A stretch of DNA of 62,000 bases from Branchiostoma floridae (lineage: Eukaryota; Chordata; Leptocardii; Amphioxiformes; Branchiostomatidae): positions 7,100,998 through 7,162,997 of the forward strand of contig NC_049984.1 of assembly GCF_000003815.2 (NCBI RefSeq), written 5' to 3'. This document shows, in pieces, positions 12,443 through 58,250 of this stretch. The notes beneath the pieces were generated by a model. It worked only from the letters and a program-made list of their open reading frames with translations. It was not told where the DNA came from and made no database searches. Numbering within the stretch: position 1 is the first letter of the stretch; each line of letters begins with the position of its first letter. A program made the translations under genes and the position numbers.

Positions 12443-14828
12443 GTCTGTATGTTGCACTTGCGCAGAACGTACTTGGACTTATGCTGCACTTTTGCATAAA
12501 ACCGCCTGGTGTCTCCCGTTCACAGAGCAAGATGAGTTACTGATCCATAATCCACACAAGGGTTCAGGTCCAAACTTTGCAAATAAGTTTCATTGATGAC
12601 ATCAGTCACAGACGCATTGATTTTCTCCTGATTTTAAAAAGAAGAGGGAATTTTGTTACCCTCCGACGAATCAGATGACAACCCATGCACTCTGGATACT
12701 ATGGTTCGGTCCAGAAACAGAACCATGAGGGAACAACCGTCTTCTTTGTAATAACTTATCATGGACATAATCATGTGTTCATGTATCAACATAACATACA
12801 TGCCTGTATGATTACTATGAAAAAAACTCCAAATGTTGCTGAAAAAGTTTATTTTCACCCAGGTCAAAGATCATAAGCCTTCCAAGCATTTGGTAACGTT
12901 AACGTTACTCTTTAAAGTCATCTTAATTCCCGAGACGTCACATACATGTAGATAAAGCATCATCCTGAAATATCAGTAACAAAGGGTCATATAAGGGTTT
13001 TCCATTTCATTTTATTGTTTTCAAATGCAATGGTAATGAACACCTTTCATCCTTACCTTTTGATTTAGAACTTGGTAGATAGATATTGTTGATGTAAACT
13101 ACAATATTGTTGTTGTTGATATTTGTGCCTTGTCTTACACTTCAGCACTTTAGATAGAAGCATGTACATTTAGGCTCCTGAATCCTCCACTTTAGACATT
13201 ATCTTTGGTAAACACAATTTTGAAAACTATATAACGTTACTACTATTATGTATATTGATATACTCATGAATGATACAGGTAACCGATGTCGAGTTGTTTG
13301 TTACGAATTGTTTATGTAGAATGCTTCATGGTTTTGGACAGTATTGTTATTTGTTTACTGAGTATTCAGGCTGTGTCTTATAATTTGACTCATCGAATAC
13401 GTTTCTTGAGGTTTGAGTCACTGTACCAGGACAGTTAAAAGCTTCTCGTTTGCAACATTTTTAAGGAAGTTCAATATTACCAGTTTGATAGCACTTCCTT
13501 TTAGCTTTGTTGATGTTTCTTTCTAAGCCATTGCCTGAAGAACAATCTTCTAATAAACGGACACTTTTTTTCTGATAATAAAAATACAAAAAGGGCACTT
13601 AAAAGGTATGATGAGACAAGATTTGCATTGTATTGTTTGCCATAATTTGGACAGTTGGTAGCTATTGAAACCTCATGAAAATGCAGTACATATTAAACAG
13701 TAAGTAAGCGTTCATTGTTATTAATGGTACACACTTGTAATTTGTATTGACGTGTGATGTATGGTGGTTTTGCACCATGGTTTACTACAGTTCTTGCAGG
13801 TGAATACAAGGTAATGTAATATGATCTATAGTAAGGAAGTGATAGAAGACAGCACATACATGTACTTTTTAGTGCATTGATAATGATGTCGATATTACTT
13901 GTTTTTGATACTACCGAAAACAACATATAGACTTCCCAAATACTGTATTTTGTGTGACAATTAACAAGGGGATGGCTCTTCCCATTGTATGCTATTTGAC
14001 TCGTTATTAGCTAATTTTTACTTACTTAAGATTGGCTATGAACTCAGACCACAAACATATTTATTGGAATTTTTGTCTCACACATTTATTCCATCAGACT
14101 GTAAAATAAGTACTACAACTTGGCGATGAGTGAGTTATAGGCCAACATGCAGGTGTGCAGCTATTACATGAATTATCAGTATAGGTATCATTTATGACAT
14201 TCCAGCTATATACTACAATATCTACAAATAACAAGCAAAACACGAAGAAACACGAAAGTAACCTGAAATCACACCAAATTATGCTATTAGTTCACACACA
14301 CATATATATATATATCACTCTGCCTCTGGACTATTCTTACAAGAAGCAAATCACTCTTTTCTACATGGAATTAACAAAAGGGTCAAACCATATGAAATCC
14401 ACAGCATTCACATGTCTCAAGGTTTAGCCGTAAGTGACGATATATGTTGCCCTGGATTGAAAGCTTGAGCAACTCCCTGGAAACCGTTTTTAGAAGCTGA
14501 GGACGAAGTGAATTGCTGTACTAGAAAGCAGTACTCGTCCGTCCAAGGAATATATTGAAGGATACATGGATTACCGGTACCACATATGTACATCGTTGTC
14601 CTAAAAAATCTAACAATGTACAGCTACTCAACACCAACATTTGAAAAAAAAAGCACACAATCCAGATTATAGGATTATATTTTGATACCAGCGGGTAAAA
14701 TATACAGGAGTAAGAAATGTTGTAGGTATTCCTTTTATCAATCACAGACAACATTTTTCCATGCGGTATGCAAATTGATGTTACAGTAGCAAATTCGTGT
14801 TTGTATCAAGAACGCTGCCTATTGCTTT
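12437..14828. other. Intergenic stretch between the Sac1 promoter and the 3' end of the SVEP1-like gene
   Basis: It should hold the Sac1 promoter and 5' UTR at its left and the 3' UTR of the SVEP1-like gene at its right. Two minus-strand AATAAA signals (plus TTTATT) occur near 14059-14064 and 14084-14090, about 740-770 nt after the stop codon. They are candidate poly(A) signals. No other gene was recognised. Confidence 0.55.
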
Positions 14829-48091
<33,263 letters not shown>

Positions 48092-48402
48092 TCGCGCTTC
48101 TGCCTCAAGAAACAAGCTCAACTTTTTTCTTAAAGACGCATTCACGGTCTGTTAGCGATCCCAACAACCCCCTGGGTACATGTACTTGTTTATTACCAAA
48201 TGGCTGGGGTGTTTTTCTCGGAAGAAATCTTTCCGGGTGTAATATATACCATACACTTTTTGTTAACCTTGTCACTGCAAACATTGTGTCATGTTTTAGT
48301 TGGCTGTCGTACAGCAAAGTTCCTCTTTAGAGTTGCCGGTCCTCTTTTTCATCTTTTCTTTGAAGACGTCTACTTTTGAGTTATAAGTCATGGGGGGGGG
48401 GG

Positions 48403-48428
48403 TCAAGGACGTTATATAACGTCCTTGA
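48403..48428. promoter_or_regulatory. Perfect 26-bp palindrome upstream of the SVEP1-like gene
   Basis: TCAAGGACGTTAT is followed at once by its exact reverse complement. It lies about 310 bp upstream of the start codon, next to a run of 11 G (48392-48402). It may be a binding site for a dimeric factor, or a remnant of an inverted repeat. Confidence 0.6.
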
Positions 48429-48555
48429 GGGGGTTGGTGCTTACTCCGGTATAACACACATTTGATACAAGCTTTATTGACACGACAGAAAGTACAGTGA
48501 CTTTTTTATGGTCTAATATAAATTACAAAAAAAGTGGATACAGAATGTATCTTAA

Positions 48556-49506
48556 CCCTATTCAGACCGGGCTTTTTTGGTCATCCCTGGACCGGGGGGG
48601 GGGGGGCTTTTGAGGCCCTCCACTTCTAAGTCCTCTAACTCTCGAACGACGTGCCGTAAGGCCACCAAATTTTCAGGACATTATATCGACATAATATCTG
48701 ACAAGTATTTGACGTTTGACGTTACGTTGACGTAAGATGACGTAATTATGACGTCATCAATTTGATTATATTGGCCGGACCCATGAAAAAAGGGTATTCT
48801 CAGAAAACTTCAAGTTATACTACAAAAATGTAACAATAAGTGCAGATAACAGAATAATAATGTTTATGACGACTTGTATTGCAAATAGCAACATCGATGA
48901 CGTCATAATGACGTCATAAAATGACGTCATGCACATCTAAGATACGAGATAGGCTACGCCATATTATATCCACCACCTTGAATTTTTAAAACTTCTTTTT
49001 TTGCAACAAATAATCACAAAGGGTAATGGAAATAGACTAAATTCAATCATTTAGATGGTTTTTGATGAAAAAATACCAGGTAGTTACAAATTTTAAGGGA
49101 AAATAAGCTTGTTATTCTTGATCTGGCCATACGGTCCGCCATCTTGGATTTTGGGCTGATGACGTCATCAAATTAGCATAATTTATGTTTTTAATTATGA
49201 AAGATATGCTAAATAATATAAGATTTTATTTATGTAACAAAATAGCAGTAATATAGCAAATAAATGTGAAAAATACATTGTTAGAACCAAAAATAGTGAT
49301 TTTTGGCAAAACTGCCTGTCAGCAAACGGTTGCCATGGCAACACGAAAAAATGGAAAATTTGTTAAACTTCGCAGAATTGTTGCCAACAATATTTTAGGA
49401 AAACTCACGAAATTTGGTGGCTTTAGCGTAAGGCATTCTGGCTTTATAGGACATCGAAGTTAGCGCGGGCCTCAAAAGCCCCCCCCCCCCCCGGTTCTGA
49501 ATAGGG
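48556..49506. mobile_element. Non-autonomous piggyBac-like element
   Basis: TTAA occurs on both sides (48552-48555 and 49507-49510). The termini are CCCTATTCAGACCGG on the left and CCCTATTCAGAACCGG on the right, reverse-complemented. Further in, a 13-G run pairs with a 14-C run, and CTTTTGAGGCCC pairs with its complement. TTAA targets with CCC-starting TIRs are the mark of piggyBac. It is 951 bp and encodes no transposase. It lies about 0.5 kb upstream of the SVEP1-like start codon. Confidence 0.85.
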
Positions 49507-49510
49507 TTAA

Positions 49511-50659
49511 ACCTCTGCTAACTAAATCATATGATATGTTTTGTAAGGCCTAATGGCTATAGATGGATGGAAAATGAGGTATGAATAGTCCGTTACTTTG
49601 CGTTGAGACAGATTTCTAACATGCTTTGGCTTAGAAAATTATTTAACCTCACAATAGAATATATAGTATACTTTATTAGATAGATCTGAGTGCTTTCTTA
49701 CCTGTCTTTGTAGGCTTTGATTTTTAGACAAAGGGAAGATAATAAAAAGTTGGAAAGGAAATTCATTTTATGCAGACATAAAATCATATTCTATCATATT
49801 CGAATACCGTCTCAACATCATGAAAATAACGAACGCGCAAACTTGTATAACGTTACATGATGCAGGTGGAAACTCTTAATTCCTTTGGGGGTATTTTGGC
49901 ACTTGAGATTGAAACATTCAACGTCAAGCGACCATGACTTTCTATAGTACGTTTTACTTCGAGTATTGTATAACAAGTTAAGCTTAGGATAGATATAAAT
50001 TCTTGCAGAGGTGAATTACACCTGTAAGTTTGGTGCCTTTGGTGGTCTCAGTCGTTTCTTCTTCCGAGAATCGTTCCTTTTATGTAGGTGTTGCCAATAC
50101 TTCACACCAGCATTGTAATGTAATGTACAGAATAAACAGTTTATGCAGTATGATGTTACTGCCCCCTGGGAGAAAACAAGCACACGAAAACACCACCTGT
50201 GTCAATACCATTGACAATGATACTCTCTTTAAATGTGTCTCATACCCTAGGAATCGTACTGATCATATTTGAGTGCGTACTTGAAATTAAGTGGTTGTCT
50301 ACATTCTGTGAGTGATGATAGCTTTGAGACCATTATCACAGGAAAACATTACAGTTGGTCTGTCTGTCGGACAATTCGACAAGTTTCTATCTTCTCTCAG
50401 GAAACTCGTTCATCATCAACAGTGTCGTTCATTATAAACAACACTCTGCGGATTTGACCAAATTTTTCCACATATTTCTTGATAATTCAATTCAATATTG
50501 TGTGAATGTCATAAGATATGTAGTCAGATGCGGAACCTTCCACCTATCCATGGCTGACCGTTAAGGCCTGTGTCGTCCAAGTTCCAACATAGAAGAAGTG
50601 CGCAGCGCTAGTTATGTCTGACTTGGAGGGCAACAATTCTACATATAGCTTATCGAAAT
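49511..50659. other. Intergenic, no feature recognised
   Basis: AT-rich sequence with only short chance reading frames. I saw no splice-linked coding segment, repeat or RNA gene. Confidence 0.5.
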
Positions 50660-51733
50660 ATGCCCAGTACCAAAGTTATAATATCAGGATCGATTATCAT
50701 TTGTAGTAATGTAGCGATTTTAACATTGCATAGTTTCTGATATATCAAGTCCGTATGGGGTCGGATGATAACAAAGCATGTATTATTTCTAAATTCTAAA
50801 GGGGGTGTTGTGGGATAAAGCGAGTGCAGTTAAATGGGAGATCATGTTCACTACGTGTTCACCTTTTCACCTTTACGTGGAAGGATTCAATGCATGCCCG
50901 AGTTGCCCCCAAGTAGTGGCTATACTAGCAGCAAATACGCGTATTGCCATGCGTGCGCACAGATACCCCTTAATCAACTTAGCCATCAACTCCACCAGGA
51001 GAATTCAAACATCTCAATTTCAGTAAAATCACATGAACGCCTCTGTTCTTTTGTGTATCTCACGCATTGCAAGGATTACAAGAAATAAATGATAAGACAA
51101 TTTACTGTGCCTTATCGCCATTGGAAATTACTCAACTTTACGCTGTCAGGTACATACAAGTATTCGACCAAAGTTATTATCCAATGTTTTGAAAGAGACA
51201 GCACTGGAAACGGGCAAACTCTGACTAAACAGCGACATTGCCATATAAAATTGGGCGCCATATGAATTTTCTATCAATTTCTATCAAAAATGACTAAATT
51301 ATTTTTTCTAATCGTTTTTTTTTATATTCACCTTGCTGGTGTTTTAGCTGAGGTCCAAAACCCCACGCATAGTTGATAATGAGGAAAGCGTGGCCTTATT
51401 TCAGTGTAATGTTATTATTGGGTGAGCCAACTTTTCTCTCGTGGCAGCCAGGGGCTGAATTGCGAAGAGATCACAATAGACGGGGCTAAGTCGCAAGGGT
51501 CTGGAGCGAGCTGGCATTCGGCGCCACCAGAATAATGTGTGTCGCAGCGGCAGTGTCAATACGACAGGTGACTGTAGGGTTGAACCGCTCACACCGTGAA
51601 GGACCCCTACCATTACCGGTACCCCTACACCGATAAGTGTGGTTGCATCTTTAACGTGCTAGAGGTGTGTCTCTCCTCGAACACAGGACCTCTATTTAAC
51701 GTCCTGTCCGAGGGACGGCCCTGATAACCGAAA
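50660..51733. repeat. Direct duplication, copy A (~1.07 kb)
   Basis: From ATGCCCAGTACCAAAG to CTGATAACCGAAA it matches 52777-53853 with only scattered substitutions and indels of one or two bases. No coding frame is conserved beyond short runs. Confidence 0.93.
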
Positions 51734-51865
51734 TAAGTACTCTTTTCCACCTGAATGAAGTAAGGAAAGTTGTCTTTCCCAAGAACACAAGATCGGTGTC
51801 ATAACAGCGGATTTGTACCCAGGACCTCTAGGGTCTGAGACAAGCTCTGTCCGTTGAGCCACACA
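51410..51865 (-). mobile_element. Probable tRNA-derived SINE
   Basis: On the minus strand TGGCTCAACGG (51851-51861) resembles a pol III A box. GGTACAAATCC (51809-51819) resembles a B box with one mismatch. Their spacing of about 31 nt is tRNA-like. The body would run into copy A of the 1.07-kb duplication. The end of the element is not defined. Confidence 0.5.
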
Positions 51866-52776
51866 TTCTGATGAGGAAAAACCCCGTTCCTGATCCTCAA
51901 TTAGCGAAAGTCAACGTAGCGAAAGAGAATACAGGACATCGTTCTAACATTATAAGCGATCGGAACAAACTTTTAGGCGACATTCAGGCATCTAAAGGCT
52001 GCGCCGTGCAAAATTTCGTATAGGGAGTGTGCAAAACTTCCACTAACAGCACCGTGCAGTTTGTATAAGCTCTGTTACGATATCCCTGATAACATGCTAA
52101 TTTGCTAATTATGCCATTCTACACACAAAAATGACACATACCATCAGTGGGTTAGATCCTCCTTGTATTGAAGTCACTTCTAAGGACAACAAAAGTAATC
52201 TTGGCAGAAAATCTTCACAGCTTTGTGGTTATTCAAACAATGTTACTACTTACTAAGACCTATAAATTAGCCTTTGGTGAACTGCAGTTCCCGCATATTT
52301 AACGAGGGTAATGTCTTTTCCCTGCATAGATAATGAGCTCAGATTCCTCCTTTGCGCCACATGTGTTAACATCTATGTTCGAAATGAGTTTATCATTCTT
52401 ATACATGTATTGGCGTGGCATTATCTGACGCACTATGTTACACAGAACAGGATTAATTGTTCAATGTGTAAGAATTGAAGTACATATGTCTTAGGAGACC
52501 TGAGCTTTTTCCCGCATAAGTAATGAGGCGGGCTGACACACGACACCTTCCATAAACAAGACACAGTATTGAACTTTGAAACCTTGGCCATTGCCACTAA
52601 AATAAATGTACATATATGAAAATGATTCTTTAAAATTGAATTGAATCATTGAGAGAAGTATATGCTATAAGAACATTTGTGAACAAGTGTCGTTCTCTAG
52701 TACGTTATTTTAGCGTTACATATCCTTACTCGTCAATGCAGTGCATGCCATACCTGAAACTTACAGTTATAATGAT

Positions 52777-53853
52777 ATGCCCAGTACCAAAGTTATAATA
52801 TCAGGATCGATTATCATTTGTAGTAATGTAGCGATTTTAACATTGCATAGTTTCTGATACATCAAGTCCGTATGGGGTCAGATGATAACAAAGCATCTAT
52901 TATTTCTAAATTCTAAAGGGGTTGTTGTGGGATAAAGCGAATGAACTTAAATGGGAGATCATGTTCACTACTTGTTCACCTTTTCACCTTTACGTGAAAG
53001 GATTCAAGGCATACCCGAGTAGCCCGCTAAGTGGCGGCTATACCAGCAGCAAATACGCGTATTGCCATGCGTGCGCACAGATACCCTTTAATCAACTTAG
53101 CCATCAACTCCACCAGGAGAATTCAAACATCTCAATTTCAGTAAAATCACATGAACGCCTTTGTTCTTTTGTGTATCTCACGTATTGCAAGGATTACAAG
53201 AAATAAATGATAAGACAATTTACTGTGCCTTATCGCCATTGGAAATTACTCAACTTTACGCTGTCAGGTACATACAAGTATTCGACCAAAGTTATTATCC
53301 AATGTTTTGAAAGAGACAGCACTGGAAACGGGCAAACTCTGACTAAACAGCGACATTGCCATATAAAATTGGGCGCCATATGAATTTTCTATCAATTTCT
53401 ATCAAAAATGACTAAATTATTTTTTCTAATCGTTTTTTTTTTATATTCACCTTGCTGGTGTTTTACCTGAGGTCCAAAACCCCAGGCATAGTTGATAATG
53501 AGGAAAGCGTGGCCTTATTTCAGTGTAATGTTATTATTGGGTGAGCCAACTTTTCTCTCGTGGCAGCCAGGGGCTGAATTGCGAAGAGATCACAATAGAC
53601 GGGACTAAGTCGCAAGGGTCTGGAGCGAGCTGGCATTCGGCGCCACCAGAATAATGTGTGTCACAGCGGCAGTGTCAATACGACAGGTGACTGTAGGGTT
53701 GAACCGCTCACACCGTGAAGGACCCCTACCATTACCGGTACCCCTACACCGATAAGTGTGGTGGCATCTTTAACGTGCTAGAGGTGTGTCTCTCCTCGAA
53801 CACAGGACCTCTATTTAACGTCCTGTCCGAGGGACGGCCCTGATAACCGAAAA
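52777..53853. repeat. Direct duplication, copy B (~1.07 kb)
   Basis: Same orientation as copy A, offset 2117-2119 bp. The differences are concentrated near 53010-53040. Identity stops at CCGAAA, just before the tRNA-like head seen beside copy A. A 21-bp minisatellite starts about 35 bp later. The 1.04-kb spacer (51734-52776) is not repeated. Confidence 0.93.
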
Positions 53854-53889
53854 CACATTCTCAACTAAAACGAGAAATTCTCCATACGA

Positions 53890-54157
53890 TATCTGCATAT
53901 TGCAGTCACCTATCTGCAGACTACATATACCTATCTGCAGACTGCAGTCACCTATCTGCACATTGCAGTCACCTATCTGCACACTGCAGTCACCTATCTG
54001 CACATTGCAGTCACCTATCTGCAGGTGCAGATAGGTATCTGCAGATAGCAGATACCTCACTGCAGACTGCAGTCAGCTATCTGCACACTACAGCACTACA
54101 GTAAATGTGCTAAGACTGCATACACCTATCTGTACACTGCAGTTACCTATCTGCAAT
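53890..54157. repeat. 21-bp minisatellite with inverted units
   Basis: The unit is about ACCTATCTGCACATTGCAGTC, with CTGCAG (PstI) variants. Around 54013-54036 the orientation flips (ACCTATCTGCA-GG-TGCAGATAGGT), which gives a hairpin. Because 21 is a multiple of 3, the minus strand reads as seven-residue repeats of QIGDCNV type. I regard this as non-coding. Confidence 0.92.
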
Positions 54158-54459
54158 CTCCATACAGGTGAATGCAATCAGAGTGCAGTCTATATTGATA
54201 TAGTCTGTATACTAGTTCAAAATGTACCTTAAATCATCAACTTAATGTTTACTATGAAAATAGTAGAACACAGATAGAGCCCTGATAACCTGCATCAGAT
54301 CTGTCATACCTGACATCTCATCACAGTGTAATTAGTACAGTTACTCGATCAGCGGCTCAAGACTTAGGGGAAAATTTTATTTTTGTTATCATGCTATTTC
54401 CTATATTTTGCCAGGCTCATTTCAAAGGGCTTGTTGTAATTTTGACACTGCCTCATATA

Positions 54460-54806
54460 ACAATGCCCAGTAATTTATAAGAACGATTTAATGGCATCTC
54501 TTTCAGTCCCATAGGATATTTTCAGGAGTCAGTAATGTACCCTATTATTAACTATGCAAATTAGCTGTTGATATGCATAATTAGTATTTCACATTGTTAG
54601 TTATCACATAGGCTACCTACATACTGAAAATTAAGACTATCTGTCAACACATTCATATTTTCTCCTTAATTCTGCAAACCAGGTCTTCATTTGCATATTC
54701 AATATCTATCAGCATTGCTTTCTTTTTCAGTTACATATTTGACAAGTTTGAAAGTCCTATAATGGAATGCAGTGGATTTCTAAATTTTCCTCATCAATAA
54801 TGCAGA
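54460..54806. repeat. AT-rich interspersed repeat, left part (interrupted by a transposon)
   Basis: Same family as 42240-43552: GTTTGAAAGTCCTATAATGG, CAGTGGATTTCTAAATTTTC, TGCAAATTAGCTG. It continues after the inserted element at 55818-55880 (TTGATGACTTGCATAATTAG). Confidence 0.75.
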
Positions 54807-54809
54807 TTA

Positions 54810-55814
54810 GGCCGACTTTATACAGACAACACTTTCATAGTCGTGCGACTGTTGTTGCCGACAACGTTGCCGGCGACGATATTTTTAGGCTGTCTAAAGA
54901 GGATCAAAATAGTCGTGCGAGGGTTTTTATGGAATCATCGTGCGACCACCTCGGACCCAGTCGCGCGACCCTTCAGCGGGGGGTCCGCGACTATTCCTCA
55001 CATGTCTAAAGAAAAATCGTCGCCGGCGACGGGACTGGATCATATGCTAATAAGCAGCATGTTTTTTTCTATTTGAAAGGGCATTTTTCTCCGTAAATAT
55101 ACATGCAGTCAGTAATGGAAACGTATTTTTGTCATCAGAAACTGCCTGTTCCAGCGCAATGCCCCGCCACCAGTGGCTAGATCCTTCATGATACTAGTAG
55201 TAATCTGTAATACCACCGGCGGCCACGAACGCCGGGTTTAATTCCAGATTTTCCCGTCTCTGTGTCATTCTTTGTTGAACTTTGAACTTTATTAAAATCA
55301 CCACTTTGCAGGCAATTTAGCCTGAATTGTGTTGGTGTTTACGAGCTTCGTTATTAAACATTGTTTAAAAAGTTATTACAATTTTAAAGGCATATTTTAC
55401 ATTGACTTATAATTTTGCTTAAAAACACAAGTTACAGACGTTTACTATACAATATTTGTAACAATGAGTTCGGTACACGTCATACGGATGTGATAGTGCG
55501 TTAATTGTCATTCAACAGAGCAAGGGCCCTGGGGATAAACGATTGCGAATGTCTGTTGGGGACAATACTTGTTTGCAAGCAAAAGAATAGTAATCTGATG
55601 CATGACGAAAATGAAGAATTCTCCCGCCATTTTTAATTCACAAGCAAGAGGTCACTGTGGGTCACGCACGCACGCACCGCAGTGGAATCCTGCGCCGCGG
55701 GTGTCCTGCAATACTCTGAACGCATGTCTAAAGACAACCGTTGCCCACAAGGAATAATCAATAACAGTCGCACGACTATATATATATATAAGTGTTGTCT
55801 GTTTGAAGTGGGCC
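54810..55814. mobile_element. Non-autonomous PIF/Harbinger-like element
   Basis: The TIRs are GGCCGACTTTATACAGACAA on the left and, reverse-complemented, GGCCCACTTCAAACAGACAA on the right. Both continue CACTT and then AGTCGTGCGACTGTT. The flanking TTA repeats at 54807-54809 and 55815-55817 are 3-bp target duplications. Related repeats at 42899-42945 show the same site without insertion. GGCC termini and a TTA target fit PIF/Harbinger. It is about 1.0 kb with no transposase frame. Right-end TA run at 55776-55790. Confidence 0.82.
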
Positions 55815-55880
55815 TTAGTTGATGACTTGCATAATTAGTATCTTATCATATAATCATCACTTAGGCTATACTTCACTTTT

Positions 55881-58250
55881 GGTATAACCAAGGATATTAT
55901 AGTATAACCTCTTTGGTATAACTTTGGATTCTCTTAGTGACTATATATGGGGAAAAGAGAAAGTCATCCATCATTACAATCATTCATAAAGTCTTAAGTT
56001 GAACTATTCCTTGTATTCCATCATCAGCTTGGCTCAAACACTGCCTTACTTATCCATCTAATACCAGTAGTATTTTCAGCCAGTAGCTTATATATCAGAA
56101 GGCCCCCTATCTATCTCCTATCTATCTATCTCTTGTTTATCTTTGTAAGTAAGCATGACTGTCACATATTTTGATAGGTTGTATCAGAAAGTACATGTAA
56201 TCCCATGTGCCCTCTAGGCCTAGCTGTGAGGAAACCAGTAACTAGGGCCCTGGAGTTCATGGTGCAAAAAATCGAACGTTTCTATCCATTTGGCCTGAAA
56301 ATCTGACAGCAAACGGTTTGCATCTTGCGTTCACGATGTAAACTTGTACCCACGAGGCAACTGTTTCAGTTCCTTGAAAAGATTACTTTGCTAGCATTTT
56401 GAGGTGCAAGAGTCAAAGCCTGTCCTGGGTTAGCTTTGTAGGTAAATGACAAATGGACAGAACATGTCATGATCATTGCAAGACCCTGTCTTTAGGTGAC
56501 CTTCTGGCACAAAATGTACATTTAGCTTATTATTGCCAACACCATTGAATTAAGATATTTCTTTTCCTCCAAGCTGGTAGACATACAGCAGGTTGATGTC
56601 TAAAGATGGATCTTGGCAGAAGGTATTTGACTACCAAAAACTGACTGGGCAGGCAATACCTCCTGCAGAGGACCTATTATCAAGGCCTTAGTTCTGTTAT
56701 CTTTGGGCAATTGGCATGAAATTAGGCTACTCTCTTAAGTAAACAATGCTCCCTCTGGGGCTTGATCTCTTGGTTTCAGAACCTCATCACAGTAGAAAGT
56801 TGTGTGGAGGCCTGAATGTTAGCCACTCAGTGCCTAACCCAACATCCTATTCTCAACATTATCAATATCATCATATCATATCATATTCCCAACACTACTG
56901 ACTGTAATACCATGATGCTCATTATCTTTTCCCCAAGGATCTGCTTGGAGACAAATTTAGCTTCTTTCTGCCCCAGGACTGTGTAGGAGCAAAAAGGTAC
57001 CACTAGAGTAGCTAACATGAAAAAGGCTTCCACAAAGAAGACCATACTAGACAATTGCTAAAAGTTGAAGTACAAGAGCTACATATTACACACGAGGCAC
57101 AAATGTTCATTCCAAAGGAGGTTTTTCTCTCTTTTTTCAATTAAGTGTCAAGAATCCATATAAAAGTAAGCTTCTGAGTTTTGGTCATAATGTGTGGAAA
57201 CCCTTTAAAAGTATTCTGCTATTAATTTATGTCCACAGTAATGAAGAAAAGGTAAATTCTATAAAGATTGTCATAATATTCTATTCAACTTGCTGTATCT
57301 TTTTTTCCTGACATTTCTGTGAAACTAACCACAAAAGAAAGATGATACAACAAAGACTGTACTATGTAACAGTAAGAGTAACTGACCCATCCTGGTGACC
57401 TCCCACTGGGGACATGCTGACACAGTCAGGCCAGCCAGACTGGGCTTATCTGTGAGGTCAAAGAAGGGTGGCCACATGTTGCCATATCATATGTCGCTAT
57501 AGGTACCCTCTGTCAGTTTGTTCAAGCAGGAGTCTGACTAACAACTTCTCCTTCTTTGTGTTCCATCCTATTCATGTTAATCTGCCACACTTACCTATAG
57601 TATATATTGTGTATAACTATTGGTATATACATATTAAGTATATAAGTTGCATTGTCTGCTGTAGTTTCAGGCGGGTAGATCTTGAAATTATGGGTCTACT
57701 GTGTTTAGTGTAGATAGGATACCTAATCCCTGAAGGATTCCAGGGATGGGGCAGTCACCATATACACAGGAAGCAGGTTCCACTCAGATACAGTTTGTGG
57801 AAAAAACTGACCTTTGTCTGTACTGTGTTCTGCCTAGAGGGATATTTTAGATCTGACATTTGGGTCCACTTGAGCGTGGGTAAATTTCTTAGAGTAAATG
57901 GTGACCATATTCCATGATGGAACTTGTAGAAAGTAGCGAGTCTTGTACAGGAATTTCCTGTCACAAAGGAATAAATTATAAATATTTTTGTTCATTTCCT
58001 GAGCAGTACTCACCCAGCTTTTGGTGATATATGAATGACGACTTTTATTGCACAGTTTTTCCATCCAAAACCACAGTGATCCAAAACAAAGATAAACCAA
58101 ATCAAACCAATAAATTTTGAACTGTTTGAGGCATTCCCAGATCCTTGGAACTTCTTGCAATTAGGCTTTGTTCTGATTGTCAGCCAATGTGCTGCATGTA
58201 CATGCAGTTTAAGCCTGGATGCTTGGCTGATTCGTTCAATGAGGGCCTGC
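55881..58250. other. Intergenic, no gene recognised
   Basis: Contains CTAT-type simple repeats near 56108-56135 and only short reading frames without family resemblance or convincing splice context. Confidence 0.5.

Noticed and set aside
51805-51865. Functional tRNA gene
   Set aside because: The A-box and B-box words are present, but the cloverleaf stems do not pair well. A SINE head fits better.
53815-54060. Minus-strand frame with QIGDCNV-type heptapeptides as a possible repeat protein
   Set aside because: The 7-residue repeat follows from the 21-bp minisatellite. There is no promoter, signal or flanking coding sequence.
53890-54157. CRISPR-like repeat array
   Set aside because: The units are contiguous with no unique spacers, and the context is eukaryotic.
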